From positions 1 to 64,000 of the forward strand of contig CANGNF010000017.1 in assembly GCA_947455205.1 (NCBI GenBank): DNA of 64,000 nucleotides, written 5' to 3'. The notes beneath the pieces are model-generated. The model saw only the letters and a program-made list of their open reading frames with translations. It was not told where the DNA came from and searched no databases. Below, in pieces: positions 17,152 to 25,310 of the stretch; the stretch's first letter is position 1; every line of letters starts with the position of its first letter. The position numbers and the translations under genes were made by a program. Origin of the DNA: Acetobacteraceae bacterium (GTDB taxonomy: Bacteria; Pseudomonadota; Alphaproteobacteria; Acetobacterales; Acetobacteraceae).

Positions 17152-18015
17152 ATGACCGCCCCAGAACGCCTGCGCGCCCTGCTGCGCGAACCCGGCCTGG
17201 TTGCCATGCCCGCCGTGTGGGACGGCATCAGCGCCAAGATGACGGCCGCCGCCGGCTTCAAGACCGCCTTCCTCTCCGGTTCCTGCTGCGCCGCCAGCCG
17301 GCTGGGCGGGGCGGACCTGGATTTGATCTCCTTCGGCGAGATGTTCGACAGCTTCACCATGGTGCATCGCGCCGCGCCGGACCTGCTGATTCTGGCCGAT
17401 GGCGACCATGGCTACGGCAACGCCATGAACGTGCAGCGCACGGTCCGGGCCTATGGCCAGGCCGGGGCGGCGGCGATCCTCATTGAGGACAAGATCACCC
17501 CGCGGGCGCTGACCGCCGGCGGCAAGCCCTGCATCCCGCGTGAGGAAGCGCGGATGAAGGTGCGTGCGGCGGTGGAAGCCGCGAAGGACAGCGGCATCCT
17601 GATCCTGGCCCGCACCGATTGCCGGCCGACGGCGGGCATCGACGAGGCGGTGGCGCGGATCGAAATGTATGTCGAGGAAGGCGCCGATATCCTGTTCCTC
17701 GACAGCCCGGCCGATGACGCCGAGGTGCTGCGCGCGGTGGCCGCGGCCAAGGGGCGGCCTTCCTTCGCGGTGCTGTCCCCGGGTGGCGCGCGGGCCTGCC
17801 CGAGCCAGGCCGAGGCGCTGAAGCTGGGCTTCAAGATCGGCACCTTCCCGACCGGGATGCTGTCGCCGGCCATGGCCGGCATCAAGGCCGGGCTGGCGGC
17901 GATTGCGGCCGGCGCGAGCGAGGCCGCCGGCGCGCTGCCGACCGCCGAGTTCCGGGACACGCTGGGCTATGCGGCCTATGAGGCGGCGGCGCAGAAGTTC
18001 ATCGCCCAGGGCTGA
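17152..18015 (+). CDS. Isocitrate lyase/PEP mutase superfamily enzyme
   Basis: A 287-residue TIM-barrel enzyme. The metal and phosphonate/carboxylate-binding residues are in LADGDHGYGNAMNVQRTV and AAAILIEDKITPR, and ILARTDCRP follows further on. The isocitrate lyase signature KKCGH is absent (GGKPCIPREE is at the loop), so it is not isocitrate lyase. Family members are 2-methylisocitrate lyase, oxaloacetate decarboxylase, carboxyphosphonoenolpyruvate mutase and dimethylmalate lyase. ATG at 17152 follows GGAGAGAACGCCC. It is probably co-transcribed with the Bug gene before it. The exact reaction, C-C or P-C bond cleavage of a small carboxylate, cannot be fixed by eye. Confidence 0.85.
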   Translation: MTAPERLRALLREPGLVAMPAVWDGISAKMTAAAGFKTAFLSGSCCAASRLGGADLDLISFGEMFDSFTMVHRAAPDLLILADGDHGYGNAMNVQRTVRAYGQAGAAAILIEDKITPRALTAGGKPCIPREEARMKVRAAVEAAKDSGILILARTDCRPTAGIDEAVARIEMYVEEGADILFLDSPADDAEVLRAVAAAKGRPSFAVLSPGGARACPSQAEALKLGFKIGTFPTGMLSPAMAGIKAGLAAIAAGASEAAGALPTAEFRDTLGYAAYEAAAQKFIAQG

Positions 18016-18048
18016 GCAGCTACGGCGCGCCGGCCCGGGAAGCCTGGG

Positions 18049-18447
18049 TCAGCCGTTCAACAACGCCTGGAGGGCGGCCTCGGCGCCGCCTTCCGGCTCG
18101 GGCGGCCAAAGCTCGGCCGGCCAGCGGCCGGGGTCGGTGGGTGGCGGCCAGATGTTGCGCTGGCGCCACCAGGCCTCGCGCCGGGCCTCCATGGCCTCCG
18201 CCGGGGCCCAGAACCACCGGGCATGCTGGGCGGAAACGGCGGCGACCATGACGCGCGCCATGGCCGTCGCCTCCTCGCGCGGGGCGCCGGCGGCCAGCAG
18301 CGCCGCCACCGCGTGCAGCAGGGCGGTGGCGTCGCGATGGCCTTCGCCCATCGCCTGGCGATAGGCAGAGGTGGCGGCCACCAGCCAGGCGCGCGGCCAT
18401 TGCTTCAGCGGGATGTTATGCGGCTGCGCTGCACTGGGGCCGGGCAA
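18049..18447 (-). CDS. Hypothetical protein, Trp- and Ala-rich
   Basis: A 132-residue protein if translation begins at the TTG at 18447, which has GGAGGT seven bases upstream. The open frame extends to a second TTG at 18513, but that stretch lacks a ribosome binding site. Visible features are helical segments such as AWLVAATSAYRQAMGEGH and AVAALLAAGAPREEATAMAR. A Trp/Pro-rich tail follows (WWRQRNIWPPP, WPAELWPPEP). No family is recognised and no signal peptide is present. It is divergent from the following calcium-loop protein gene. Confidence 0.55.
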   Translation of the reverse strand: MPGPSAAQPHNIPLKQWPRAWLVAATSAYRQAMGEGHRDATALLHAVAALLAAGAPREEATAMARVMVAAVSAQHARWFWAPAEAMEARREAWWRQRNIWPPPTDPGRWPAELWPPEPEGGAEAALQALLNG

Positions 18448-18532
18448 GGATGACACCTCCGTGAACCGTGCGTCCGGCCGCCGCGCCGGGCCGTAGCGCC
18501 CTGGGACCGCCAACTTCCAGGAGCGACATCAC

Positions 18533-19261
18533 ATGGCCGATTTTCTGCAGAACGGCATGCAGGTTTACCAGACCGACTTCGTCGCGCTCAACAATTCCGG
18601 CGTGGCCGGCACCACCACGGTGCTGCTGGACAGCGCCACCCAGACGGTGCGGGTGGACATCCAGGCCAGTGGCCTGGAGCCGGGCCAGGTGCATATCCAG
18701 CACATCCATGGCTTCGACGACGACAGCAAGGCGACGACACCCAAGCTGGCGCAGGACGCCGACCGCGACGGCTTCGTCGAACTGGGCGAGGGGCTGGCGA
18801 CCTACGGGCCGATCCAGCTGAACCTGAGCCTGAACCCCGCGGATTCCGTGCACGACCACGGCACGTCGGGGCATGACCACACCGCCGCCGCGGAGTTTCC
18901 GACCGCCGATGCCAACGGCAACCTGCGCTACACCGAGACCTTCCGCTTCAGCACCAGCGACGCGAACGCGCAGGCGATCTTCAACGGCATCACGCCGCTG
19001 AACATGAAGGAGGTGGTGATCCACGGCGAGAGCGTGGCGGCCGGCAGCGGCGCCGGCACGGGCGGCGAGGTGGATGGCACCGCCGGCTACAAGGCGGTGC
19101 TGCCGGTGGCGTCCGGCGAACTGCACCTGGTGACCGGCCAGGCGGATGTGCTGGCGGCGGTGGGCGCCTTCGGCGATTCCGCCGGCCAGGCGGTGGACTG
19201 GAGCGCGGTGGGGGCCCAGGTGGAGGCGAACTTCGCCGCCACCGGGCATTGGTTCCTGTAG
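18533..19261 (+). CDS. CHRD-like hypothetical protein with EF-hand loop and His-rich segments
   Basis: A 242-residue protein with no N-terminal signal peptide. AGTTTVLLDSATQTVRVDIQ, then GLEPGQVHIQHIHGF, resembles the CHRD beta-sandwich domain with its histidine pair. Residues 75-86 (DADRDGFVELGE) form a perfect 12-residue EF-hand calcium loop. A second His cluster, VHDHGTSGHDHTAA, follows near residues 103-116. The combination suggests a metal-binding surface or secreted protein. Without a Sec signal, export would need type I secretion, but no RTX repeats or transporter are seen. CAGGAGCGACATCAC precedes the ATG. Function unknown. Confidence 0.65.
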   Translation: MADFLQNGMQVYQTDFVALNNSGVAGTTTVLLDSATQTVRVDIQASGLEPGQVHIQHIHGFDDDSKATTPKLAQDADRDGFVELGEGLATYGPIQLNLSLNPADSVHDHGTSGHDHTAAAEFPTADANGNLRYTETFRFSTSDANAQAIFNGITPLNMKEVVIHGESVAAGSGAGTGGEVDGTAGYKAVLPVASGELHLVTGQADVLAAVGAFGDSAGQAVDWSAVGAQVEANFAATGHWFL

Positions 19262-19425
19262 GGCCTGGGTGAGCGGCTGATCCATGCCGCCGGTGCCTTG
19301 CACCGGCGACGATCAGGCGCGGGGGCGGCCGGTGGCGGTGTGGATTTTCCACCCGCTGCCGGCCCGGCCTGGCGTAGGCTTCCCCCGGACCCAGGCCACA
19401 GAGCCGGGCGCGAGGGAGAGCCAGG

Positions 19426-20406
19426 ATGCCAACCACCAGCCTGCCGCTGCTGCGGCGCCGTAACCTGCTTGCCGCCAGCCTGCTGCCGGCGCCCGCGCTG
19501 GCCCAGGGGGCCTGGCCCAGCCAGACGGTGCGCTACATCAACCTCTACGCCGCCGGTGGCGCCACCGACATTGCATCGCGCGTGTGGTGCCAGGCGATGA
19601 GCCTGGTGACCGGGCAGCAATTCGTGGTGGAGAACCGCGCCGGCGCCGGCGGCACGGTGGGCACGGATGCGATCGCCAAGGCACGGCCGGATGGCTACAC
19701 GCTGGGCCTGGGCAGCGTGGCGACGCTGGCCATCGCGCCCTCGCTGTTCGGCAGCCTGCCCTATGACCCCGCCAAGGACTTCACCTTCATCTCAGGCCTG
19801 TGGCGGCAGCCGAACCTGCTGCTGGTGAACAATGATTTGCCGGTGCGGACCGTGCCGGAGCTGATCGCGCTGCTGAAGGCCAACCCGGGCAAGTACAACT
19901 ATGCCACCGGCGGGGCGGGCACCACGCCGCATCTCTGCGCCGAGATGTTCAAGACCCGCACCGGGACCGACATGCCCTTCGTGCAGTATCGCGGCGGGGC
20001 GCAGGCGCTGCTGGACCTGATGGCCGGGCGGGTGCACGTGATCTTCGACAACTTCTCCGGCCCTATCGGCGCGGTGCGGGAAGGCAAGGCGCGCGGCCTG
20101 GCGGTGAGCAGCCCGCAGCGCAGCCCGGCGGCGCCGGACCTGCCGGCGCTGGCGGAATTCCTGCCCGGGTTCGACATCACCAGCTGGAATGGCGTGGTGG
20201 CGCCGGCCGGGCTGCCGCCGGCGATGGTGGAGCGAATGGCGAGCTTCGCGCATCGGGCGCTGGCCAGCCCGGAGTTGATCCGCACCTACGCCGAGAGCGG
20301 CGCGACGCCCTGGGTGATCGGACCGGAGGACTACGCCAGCTATGCCCGCGCGCAGGAGGCGGTGATGCGCCCGCTGGTGAAGGCGAGCGGCGCGCGGGCG
20401 GAGTAG
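19426..20406 (+). CDS. Bug family tripartite tricarboxylate transporter binding protein
   Basis: A 326-residue periplasmic protein, the third of its family in the window. The signal contains an Arg-rich n-region (PLLRRRNLLAASLLPAP) that could be Tat- or Sec-directed and ends ALAQG. Family motifs are WPSQTVRYINLYAAGGATD, VENRAGAGGTVGTDAIAKA and VQYRGGAQALLDLMAGRVH. It is convergent with the aryl-CoA operon that ends seven bases away, and it may bring in that operon's substrate. The convergent arrangement gives no direct proof. There are no membrane components nearby. Confidence 0.92.
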   Translation: MPTTSLPLLRRRNLLAASLLPAPALAQGAWPSQTVRYINLYAAGGATDIASRVWCQAMSLVTGQQFVVENRAGAGGTVGTDAIAKARPDGYTLGLGSVATLAIAPSLFGSLPYDPAKDFTFISGLWRQPNLLLVNNDLPVRTVPELIALLKANPGKYNYATGGAGTTPHLCAEMFKTRTGTDMPFVQYRGGAQALLDLMAGRVHVIFDNFSGPIGAVREGKARGLAVSSPQRSPAAPDLPALAEFLPGFDITSWNGVVAPAGLPPAMVERMASFAHRALASPELIRTYAESGATPWVIGPEDYASYARAQEAVMRPLVKASGARAE

Positions 20407-20413
20407 CGCGGGG

Positions 20414-20836
20414 TCATTCCCCGCGCAGCATGGCCTGGGTTTCCGGCGGCACCGGCACGGCGCGCAGCGTGCCGCTGGCATCGGCCTGGCCCCAGATGCG
20501 GACCTGTTCCCCGGTGGCCAGCAGCGTGCCGTCGCGCCAGAAGCCGTGCTTGACCAGGAACGACTTGCCGGCGCCGAACTCCGGCGGGTGGATACGGTGT
20601 TCCAGCAGGTCCGCATACATGGCCGGGCTGCGGAAGCCGCAGCTGACATTGACCAGCGGCGAGCCGCGGAACCCGGCATCGGCTTCCACCATCAGGCGGA
20701 AGTCGAGGCCGCGGGCGCGGCACATCTCCTGGAAGCCCTCATCCATCCAGCGCACGAAATGCGCGTGGAAGACGATGCGCGCGGGGTCGCAGTCGTTCCA
20801 GTGGACCGGAACGCTGCGGAGGTAATCCTGCGCCAC
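20414..20836 (-). CDS. Acyl-CoA thioesterase, 4-hydroxybenzoyl-CoA type hot-dog fold
   Basis: A 140-residue protein. VHWNDCDPARIVFHAHFVRWMDEGF is the classic 4-hydroxybenzoyl-CoA thioesterase block, with the catalytic Asp in DPARIVFHA. It starts at a GTG that overlaps the thiolase stop (TAGTG), so it is the last gene of the aryl-CoA operon. It would hydrolyse an acyl- or aryl-CoA to the free acid and CoA. Sitting next to a feruloyl-CoA synthase-like ligase and a thiolase, it most simply releases an aromatic acid from the aryl-CoA left after one round of beta-oxidation. That role is inference. Confidence 0.88.
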   Translation of the reverse strand: MAQDYLRSVPVHWNDCDPARIVFHAHFVRWMDEGFQEMCRARGLDFRLMVEADAGFRGSPLVNVSCGFRSPAMYADLLEHRIHPPEFGAGKSFLVKHGFWRDGTLLATGEQVRIWGQADASGTLRAVPVPPETQAMLRGE

Positions 20837-22092
20837 TAAGCCGCTTCCACCAGCACCATCATGCCCTGGCCGCCGCCGGCGCAGGCGCCGGCCATGGCGT
20901 AGCGGCCACCGCGGCGCTTCAACTCCATCAGCGCGGAATAGACGCAGCGGATGCCGGTGGCGGCCAGCGGATGGCCGAAGGCGATGGCGCCACCATTCAC
21001 GTTGAAGCGGTCCTCGGCCACGCCCAGGCCACGGCGCACGCTCTCCGCCTGGGAGGAAAAGGCCTCGTTGACCTCGACCAGGTCGATGTCTCCCATGGTC
21101 ATGCCAAGCTTGCCCACCAGCGCCAGGCCGGCCGGGACCGGGCCGATGCCCATGACCTGCGCCGGCACGCCGGCTGTCGCCACGGCGACCACCCGGCCGA
21201 GCGGCTTGCCCTGCTTGGCCAGCGCGCCATTGGTGACGACGACGGCGGCGGCGCCGTCCACGATGGCGCTGCTGTTGCCGCCGGTCTGCACGCCACCGAA
21301 GGCGGGGGAGAGCTTGGCCAGGATCTCCATGGGCGTCGGGCGGATATGCGTGTCCTGCGCCACTTCCTTCACGCCACGCGGCAGCTTGATGCCACGCGAC
21401 TTCAGGCCATCGGCGGTGAACTCGGCATTGGTGACGGGCGCGATCTCCTCGGCGAAGCGGCCGGCCTCAACCGCGGCCAGCGCGCGCGCGAAGCTGCGGG
21501 CGGCGTAGGTGTCCGTCGTCGCGCGGTCGATGCCGTAGGCCTGCGCCAGGTTCTCGGCGGTCTGGCCCATGCCGCAGCCGCCGGCGGTGTCGAACAGGGA
21601 TTCCCACAGGAAGTCCTTGAACTCCACCTGGCCCATGCGGAAGCCACCGCGATGCGTGTAGGCGGCAACGGGGTTGCGCGACATGCTCTCGGCGCCCACC
21701 GCCAGCGCGGCCTCGTACTGGCCCATGCAGACGCCGCGCGCGGCCTGCGCGATGGCCTCGAACCCCGTGGTGCAGAGCCGGTTCACGCCCAGCGCCGGGC
21801 GGTCATTCGCCATGCCCGCGAACAGCCCGACGTGGCGCGGATAGAAGAAGGCGTCGAAGCTGGTCTGCGCGCAGGAGCCGGCGATGGTGGTGCCGATGCG
21901 CTTGCCCTCCAGGCCGCTGCGCGCCAGCGCCGCGCGGGCGGCGTGGATGCCGAGGTCGGTGGCGGACACCAGCCCGAGCGCGCCGTTGTAGTCGACGAAG
22001 GGCGTGCGCGCGCCGGCGACGATGAACGCGTCCGAGAACGTCTCCACCAGGGCGCCGGGGACATAGGCGGACCAGTCGGTCGAATAGGTCAT
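20836..22092 (-). CDS. Thiolase family acetyl-CoA acyltransferase
   Basis: A 418-residue enzyme of usual thiolase length. The nucleophilic Cys is in VNRLCTTGFEAIAQAARG, the catalytic His in GGAIAFGHPLAATGIRCV, and the second Cys in MAGACAGGGQGMMVLVEA. It cleaves a 3-ketoacyl-CoA with CoA to give acetyl-CoA and the shortened acyl-CoA. The start overlaps the ligase stop as ATGA, and the stop overlaps the thioesterase GTG. An N-terminal extension of about 20 residues (MTYSTDWSAYVPGALVETF) precedes the usual beginning. In this operon the likely substrate is an aryl-3-ketopropionyl-CoA. Confidence 0.92.
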   Translation of the reverse strand: MTYSTDWSAYVPGALVETFSDAFIVAGARTPFVDYNGALGLVSATDLGIHAARAALARSGLEGKRIGTTIAGSCAQTSFDAFFYPRHVGLFAGMANDRPALGVNRLCTTGFEAIAQAARGVCMGQYEAALAVGAESMSRNPVAAYTHRGGFRMGQVEFKDFLWESLFDTAGGCGMGQTAENLAQAYGIDRATTDTYAARSFARALAAVEAGRFAEEIAPVTNAEFTADGLKSRGIKLPRGVKEVAQDTHIRPTPMEILAKLSPAFGGVQTGGNSSAIVDGAAAVVVTNGALAKQGKPLGRVVAVATAGVPAQVMGIGPVPAGLALVGKLGMTMGDIDLVEVNEAFSSQAESVRRGLGVAEDRFNVNGGAIAFGHPLAATGIRCVYSALMELKRRGGRYAMAGACAGGGQGMMVLVEAA

Positions 22093-23867
22093 GGCGTGAT
22101 CACCTCCTTCTCTTCGTTGTCGTACAAGCGTGCCACGTCGGCGGCGCGATGCGCCAGGATGGCGCGGACATTCAGCGAACCCTTGTCGGTCATCTCGCCG
22201 GCGTCCAGCGAGAGCGGCGCGCGCAGGAACAAGGCGCGGGCGATGGTCAGGGACGAGGCGCCGCCGCCGGCCCCGTTGATCTCCCGCAGGCCGGCGCGTA
22301 CGGCGGCGAGGAAGCCGGGCGTGTCCAGCTCCGCCATCCGGTGCGGCTGCGGGATCAGCAGCAGGCCGATATCGTCGCGGTCATGGCCGCAGACCACCAG
22401 GTCGCGCGCCACATCGGCCAGGGCCGCCATGGCGCGCGGCTTGATGGCGCCGACATTCACCTTGGTGCCCGTGGCCAGCTTGAAATCCTCGCCCAGCCGG
22501 CCGTCGAAGCGGAGGCCCTGGTTGGGGTCCTCGGGGTCCATCCAGCGCATGGCGTCGCCGGTGCGGAAGAAGCCTTCCCCGTCGAAGCTGGCGGCATTGG
22601 CTTCCGGGTTGTCCAGGTAGCCCGGCGTCACCTGCGGGCCGCGCACGCGCACCTCCAGCTTGTCGCCATCCGGCAGCAGCAGCAGCTCCGCGTCCGGCAG
22701 CGGCGTGCCGATGCTGCCCGAGGGCAGGTTGGCGACATGGCTCAGCGCCACGGCGGGGGCGGTCTCGGTCAGGCCCCAGCTGGCGGCCATGTGCACCTGG
22801 CGCGGCGCCTGGGCGATCACGCCCTCCAGCCGGCGCCACATCGGCGGCGCCAGGGCGGCGGCGGCGTAGAACACGATGCGGAGGCGCAGGAGGAAGGCGT
22901 CGCGGATTTCCGGCTCGTCCTCCAGGTGCGGCAGCAGCAGTTCATAGCCCTTGGGCACGTTGAAGCTGATGGTGGGGGAGACGTCGCGCAGGTTGCGCAG
23001 CGTGCGGTGGAATTCCTGCGGCAGCGGGCGGCCGTCATCGATCCACAGCGTGCCGCCGTGGCGCAGCACCATGTTGAAGTTGTGGCTGCCGCCGAAGGTG
23101 TGGGACCAGGGCAGCCAGTCCAGCAGCACCGGCGGCTCGCGGTACAGGAAGGGCCAGGCGTAGGCGATCTGCTCCTGGTTCAGCGCCATCATGCGGTGGG
23201 TGTTCTGCACGCCCTTGGGCATGCCGGTGGAGCCACTGGTGAACAGCAGCTTCACCACGCTCTCGGGCGGCACGGCGGCCATCGCGGCTTCGCTGCGCGC
23301 ATCCGGCGTGGTGGCGAGCAACGCGGCGAAGGCGGTGGCGCGGCCATGCGCTTCCAGCGCGATGTGCTCGGCCTCCGCCGCTTCCGGCACCGCCAGCGCG
23401 CGGGCGAAGGCCTGGGCGCTGTCGGCGAAGATCAGGCCCGGCCTGGCCAGGCCCAGCACGTGGCGCAGCTTCAGCAGGTCCTGGCTGGCCAGGCTGTAGG
23501 GCACCGAAACCGGCGTCACCGGCACGCCGACGCTCATCGCCCCCAGCGCCAGCAAGGCGTGTTCGATGCTGTTGCCGGAGAGGATGGCGACGCCGCGCTT
23601 CGGCCCCAGGCCGCGCCCCAGCAGCGCGGCGGCGATGCGCCGCACCTGATCGGCGGCCTCGCCCCAGTTCAGGCTGCGCCATGCCGTGCCATCCGCGCTG
23701 CGTTGGCGCAGGAAGGGGGCGTGCGGCTGGCGCGCGGCCCAATGGAAAAGGTTGTCGGTGACGCGGGGCGGGTGGTCCGGCAGCGTCGCCGCCGAGCGCA
23801 CCAGCCAGCCACCGCCGGGGTGCGGGCTGACCCGCACATCGGGCGTGCTGAAGATGGTTTCCTGCAT
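22089..23867 (-). CDS. Feruloyl-CoA synthase-like acyl-CoA ligase
   Basis: A 592-residue adenylate-forming enzyme. The AMP-binding motif is LLFTSGSTGMPKGVQNTHR, and later motifs include WGLTETAPAV and FFRTGDAMRW. The opening layout (SAATLPDHPPRVTDNLFHWA, then GVAILSGNSIEHALLALGAM and VSVPYSLASQDLLKLRHVLG) is that of feruloyl-CoA synthases rather than fatty-acid ligases. It would activate a hydroxycinnamate or similar aryl-propenoate with ATP and CoA. It is fourth in the operon, 25 bases after marR and overlapping the thiolase by four bases. The general class is firm; ferulate as substrate is a family-based guess. Confidence 0.85.
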   Translation of the reverse strand: MQETIFSTPDVRVSPHPGGGWLVRSAATLPDHPPRVTDNLFHWAARQPHAPFLRQRSADGTAWRSLNWGEAADQVRRIAAALLGRGLGPKRGVAILSGNSIEHALLALGAMSVGVPVTPVSVPYSLASQDLLKLRHVLGLARPGLIFADSAQAFARALAVPEAAEAEHIALEAHGRATAFAALLATTPDARSEAAMAAVPPESVVKLLFTSGSTGMPKGVQNTHRMMALNQEQIAYAWPFLYREPPVLLDWLPWSHTFGGSHNFNMVLRHGGTLWIDDGRPLPQEFHRTLRNLRDVSPTISFNVPKGYELLLPHLEDEPEIRDAFLLRLRIVFYAAAALAPPMWRRLEGVIAQAPRQVHMAASWGLTETAPAVALSHVANLPSGSIGTPLPDAELLLLPDGDKLEVRVRGPQVTPGYLDNPEANAASFDGEGFFRTGDAMRWMDPEDPNQGLRFDGRLGEDFKLATGTKVNVGAIKPRAMAALADVARDLVVCGHDRDDIGLLLIPQPHRMAELDTPGFLAAVRAGLREINGAGGGASSLTIARALFLRAPLSLDAGEMTDKGSLNVRAILAHRAADVARLYDNEEKEVITP

Positions 23868-23892
23868 CGTTTCCTCCCGTGGCGGGCCGCGT

Positions 23893-24375
23893 TCAGGCCG
23901 GGCTCAGCTTCGCCAGCAGTCTTATCAGTGTGGCGTATTGGGCGGGGGTCAGCCGGTGCGCCACCTGCTGTTCCATCGCCAGGATCTCGGGGGTCAGCTT
24001 CTCGTACAGCGCGCGGCCGGCGGGGGTCAGGCGCAGCAGGTAGGCGCGGCGGTTGGCCGCATCCACCTGGCGGTCCACCAGGCCCTGCGCCGTCATCTCC
24101 GCCAGCAGCGCCACCATGTTGGGCGGCTTCACCCGCAGCGCCTCGGCCAGGTGGCCCTGCTGCACATCCGGGTTGGCGTGCAGCAGCGCCAGCACGGCGT
24201 AGCGCGCCGGGGTGATGCCGGTGGCGCTGAAGCCACGATGGAAGGCATCGAACACCTGCTGCTGTGCCAGGCGCAGCTGGAAGCCGACATGGCCGGCCAG
24301 CGGCGAGAGGTCCAGCGCCGCCGCCGGCGGTGCGGCGCGGCGGCGCGGCGAGGCGGCGGGCTGGGTGGTGCTCAT
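23893..24375 (-). CDS. MarR family regulator of the aryl-CoA operon
   Basis: A 160-residue DNA-binding protein. The winged-helix region includes ARYAVLALLHANPDVQQGHL, LRVKPPNMVALLAEMTAQGL and the wing VDRQVDAANRRAYLLRLT. ATG at 24375 overlaps the dehydrogenase stop as ATGA; the frame upstream is low-complexity. Members of this family that sit with feruloyl-CoA synthase genes commonly repress the operon until an aryl-CoA thioester binds. Being third in the operon, it would control its own synthesis. The 21-bp palindrome at 26097-26117 is its likely operator. Confidence 0.88.
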   Translation of the reverse strand: MSTTQPAASPRRRAAPPAAALDLSPLAGHVGFQLRLAQQQVFDAFHRGFSATGITPARYAVLALLHANPDVQQGHLAEALRVKPPNMVALLAEMTAQGLVDRQVDAANRRAYLLRLTPAGRALYEKLTPEILAMEQQVAHRLTPAQYATLIRLLAKLSPA

Positions 24376-25310
24376 GGCAGCTCGGTGGCCGCGGCCTTCA
24401 GGCGCAGCAGCGCCAGCAGCGTGGCGTCGCGTTGGCGCACCATCTCGGTGGGGTCGTGCGCGGCCAGTTCCTGCGCCACGCCGGCAGCCACCTCCGCGCC
24501 CAGCGCGTCGTCCACATGCACGGTGCCCAGGTCGCGCCACATGCCTTCCGTCGCGGCCCAAAGCGGCTTTTCAAACAGCGCGCCGATGCCGCCCGCGCCG
24601 CCGGAGAGATGCAGGTTCAGGAAGGGGCCGAGCAGCGCCCAGCGCAGACCGGGACCATGGGCGATGGCGGCATCGACATCCGCCACGCTGGCGACGCCGG
24701 CCTGCACCAGGTTGAACGCCTCCTGCCACAGCGCCGCCTGCAGCCGGTTGGCGACATGGCCGCGGATCTCGCGCTTCAGGTGGATCGGGTGCTTGCCGAT
24801 GGCGCGGTAGAAATCCATCGCCCGCTGCACCGCCTCGGCGCTGGTCTGCGCGCCGCCGGCCACTTCCACCAGCGGCACCAGGTGCGGCGGGTTGAAGGGG
24901 TGGCCGAGGACGACGCGCCCAGGGTGCAGCGCGCAGGCATCCTGGAACTGCGACACCATGATGGTGCTGGTGCTGCTGGCCAGGATCGCTTCCGCTGGTG
25001 CGGCGGTGTCCAGCCGGGCGAACAACTCGCGCTTCAGCTCCAACCGTTCCGGCGCGTTTTCCTGCACGAATTGCGCGTCGGCCACCGCTTCCTCCGGCGT
25101 GGGCACGAAGCGCAGCCGCGCGGGGTCGGCGGCTTCGGCCAGGCCCATGCCGACCATGCTGGGCCAGTGCAGCGCGACGGCGGCGCGCAGCGCGGCCTCG
25201 GCGCCCGGCGAGGGGTCGGTGGCCGTGACCGTGAGCCCGCGGGCGAGAAAGTAGCTGGCCCAGCTGGCGCCGATGACGCCGGTGCCGATGATGGCGACGC
25301 GGGTGATCAT
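24372..25310 (-). CDS. 3-hydroxyacyl-CoA dehydrogenase family protein
   Basis: A 312-residue enzyme. The NAD site is VAIIGTGVIGASWASYFLAR. The catalytic His lies in VVLGHPFNPPHLVPLVEV, and the Asn-containing ASSTSTIMVSQFQ fits the family. The length and the short C-terminal helical domain resemble the carnitine/gulonate 3-dehydrogenase branch as well as hydroxybutyryl-CoA dehydrogenases. In the operon it would oxidise the 3-hydroxyacyl-CoA made by the hydratase before it to the 3-keto form for the thiolase. Both junctions are four-base overlaps. Carnitine dehydrogenase remains an alternative, but no carnitine genes are nearby. Confidence 0.88.
   Translation of the reverse strand: MITRVAIIGTGVIGASWASYFLARGLTVTATDPSPGAEAALRAAVALHWPSMVGMGLAEAADPARLRFVPTPEEAVADAQFVQENAPERLELKRELFARLDTAAPAEAILASSTSTIMVSQFQDACALHPGRVVLGHPFNPPHLVPLVEVAGGAQTSAEAVQRAMDFYRAIGKHPIHLKREIRGHVANRLQAALWQEAFNLVQAGVASVADVDAAIAHGPGLRWALLGPFLNLHLSGGAGGIGALFEKPLWAATEGMWRDLGTVHVDDALGAEVAAGVAQELAAHDPTEMVRQRDATLLALLRLKAAATELP

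Noticed and set aside
17152-18015. Isocitrate lyase of the glyoxylate shunt
   Set aside because: The protein is too short (287 residues) and lacks the KKCGH signature; it belongs to the wider PEP mutase/lyase superfamily.
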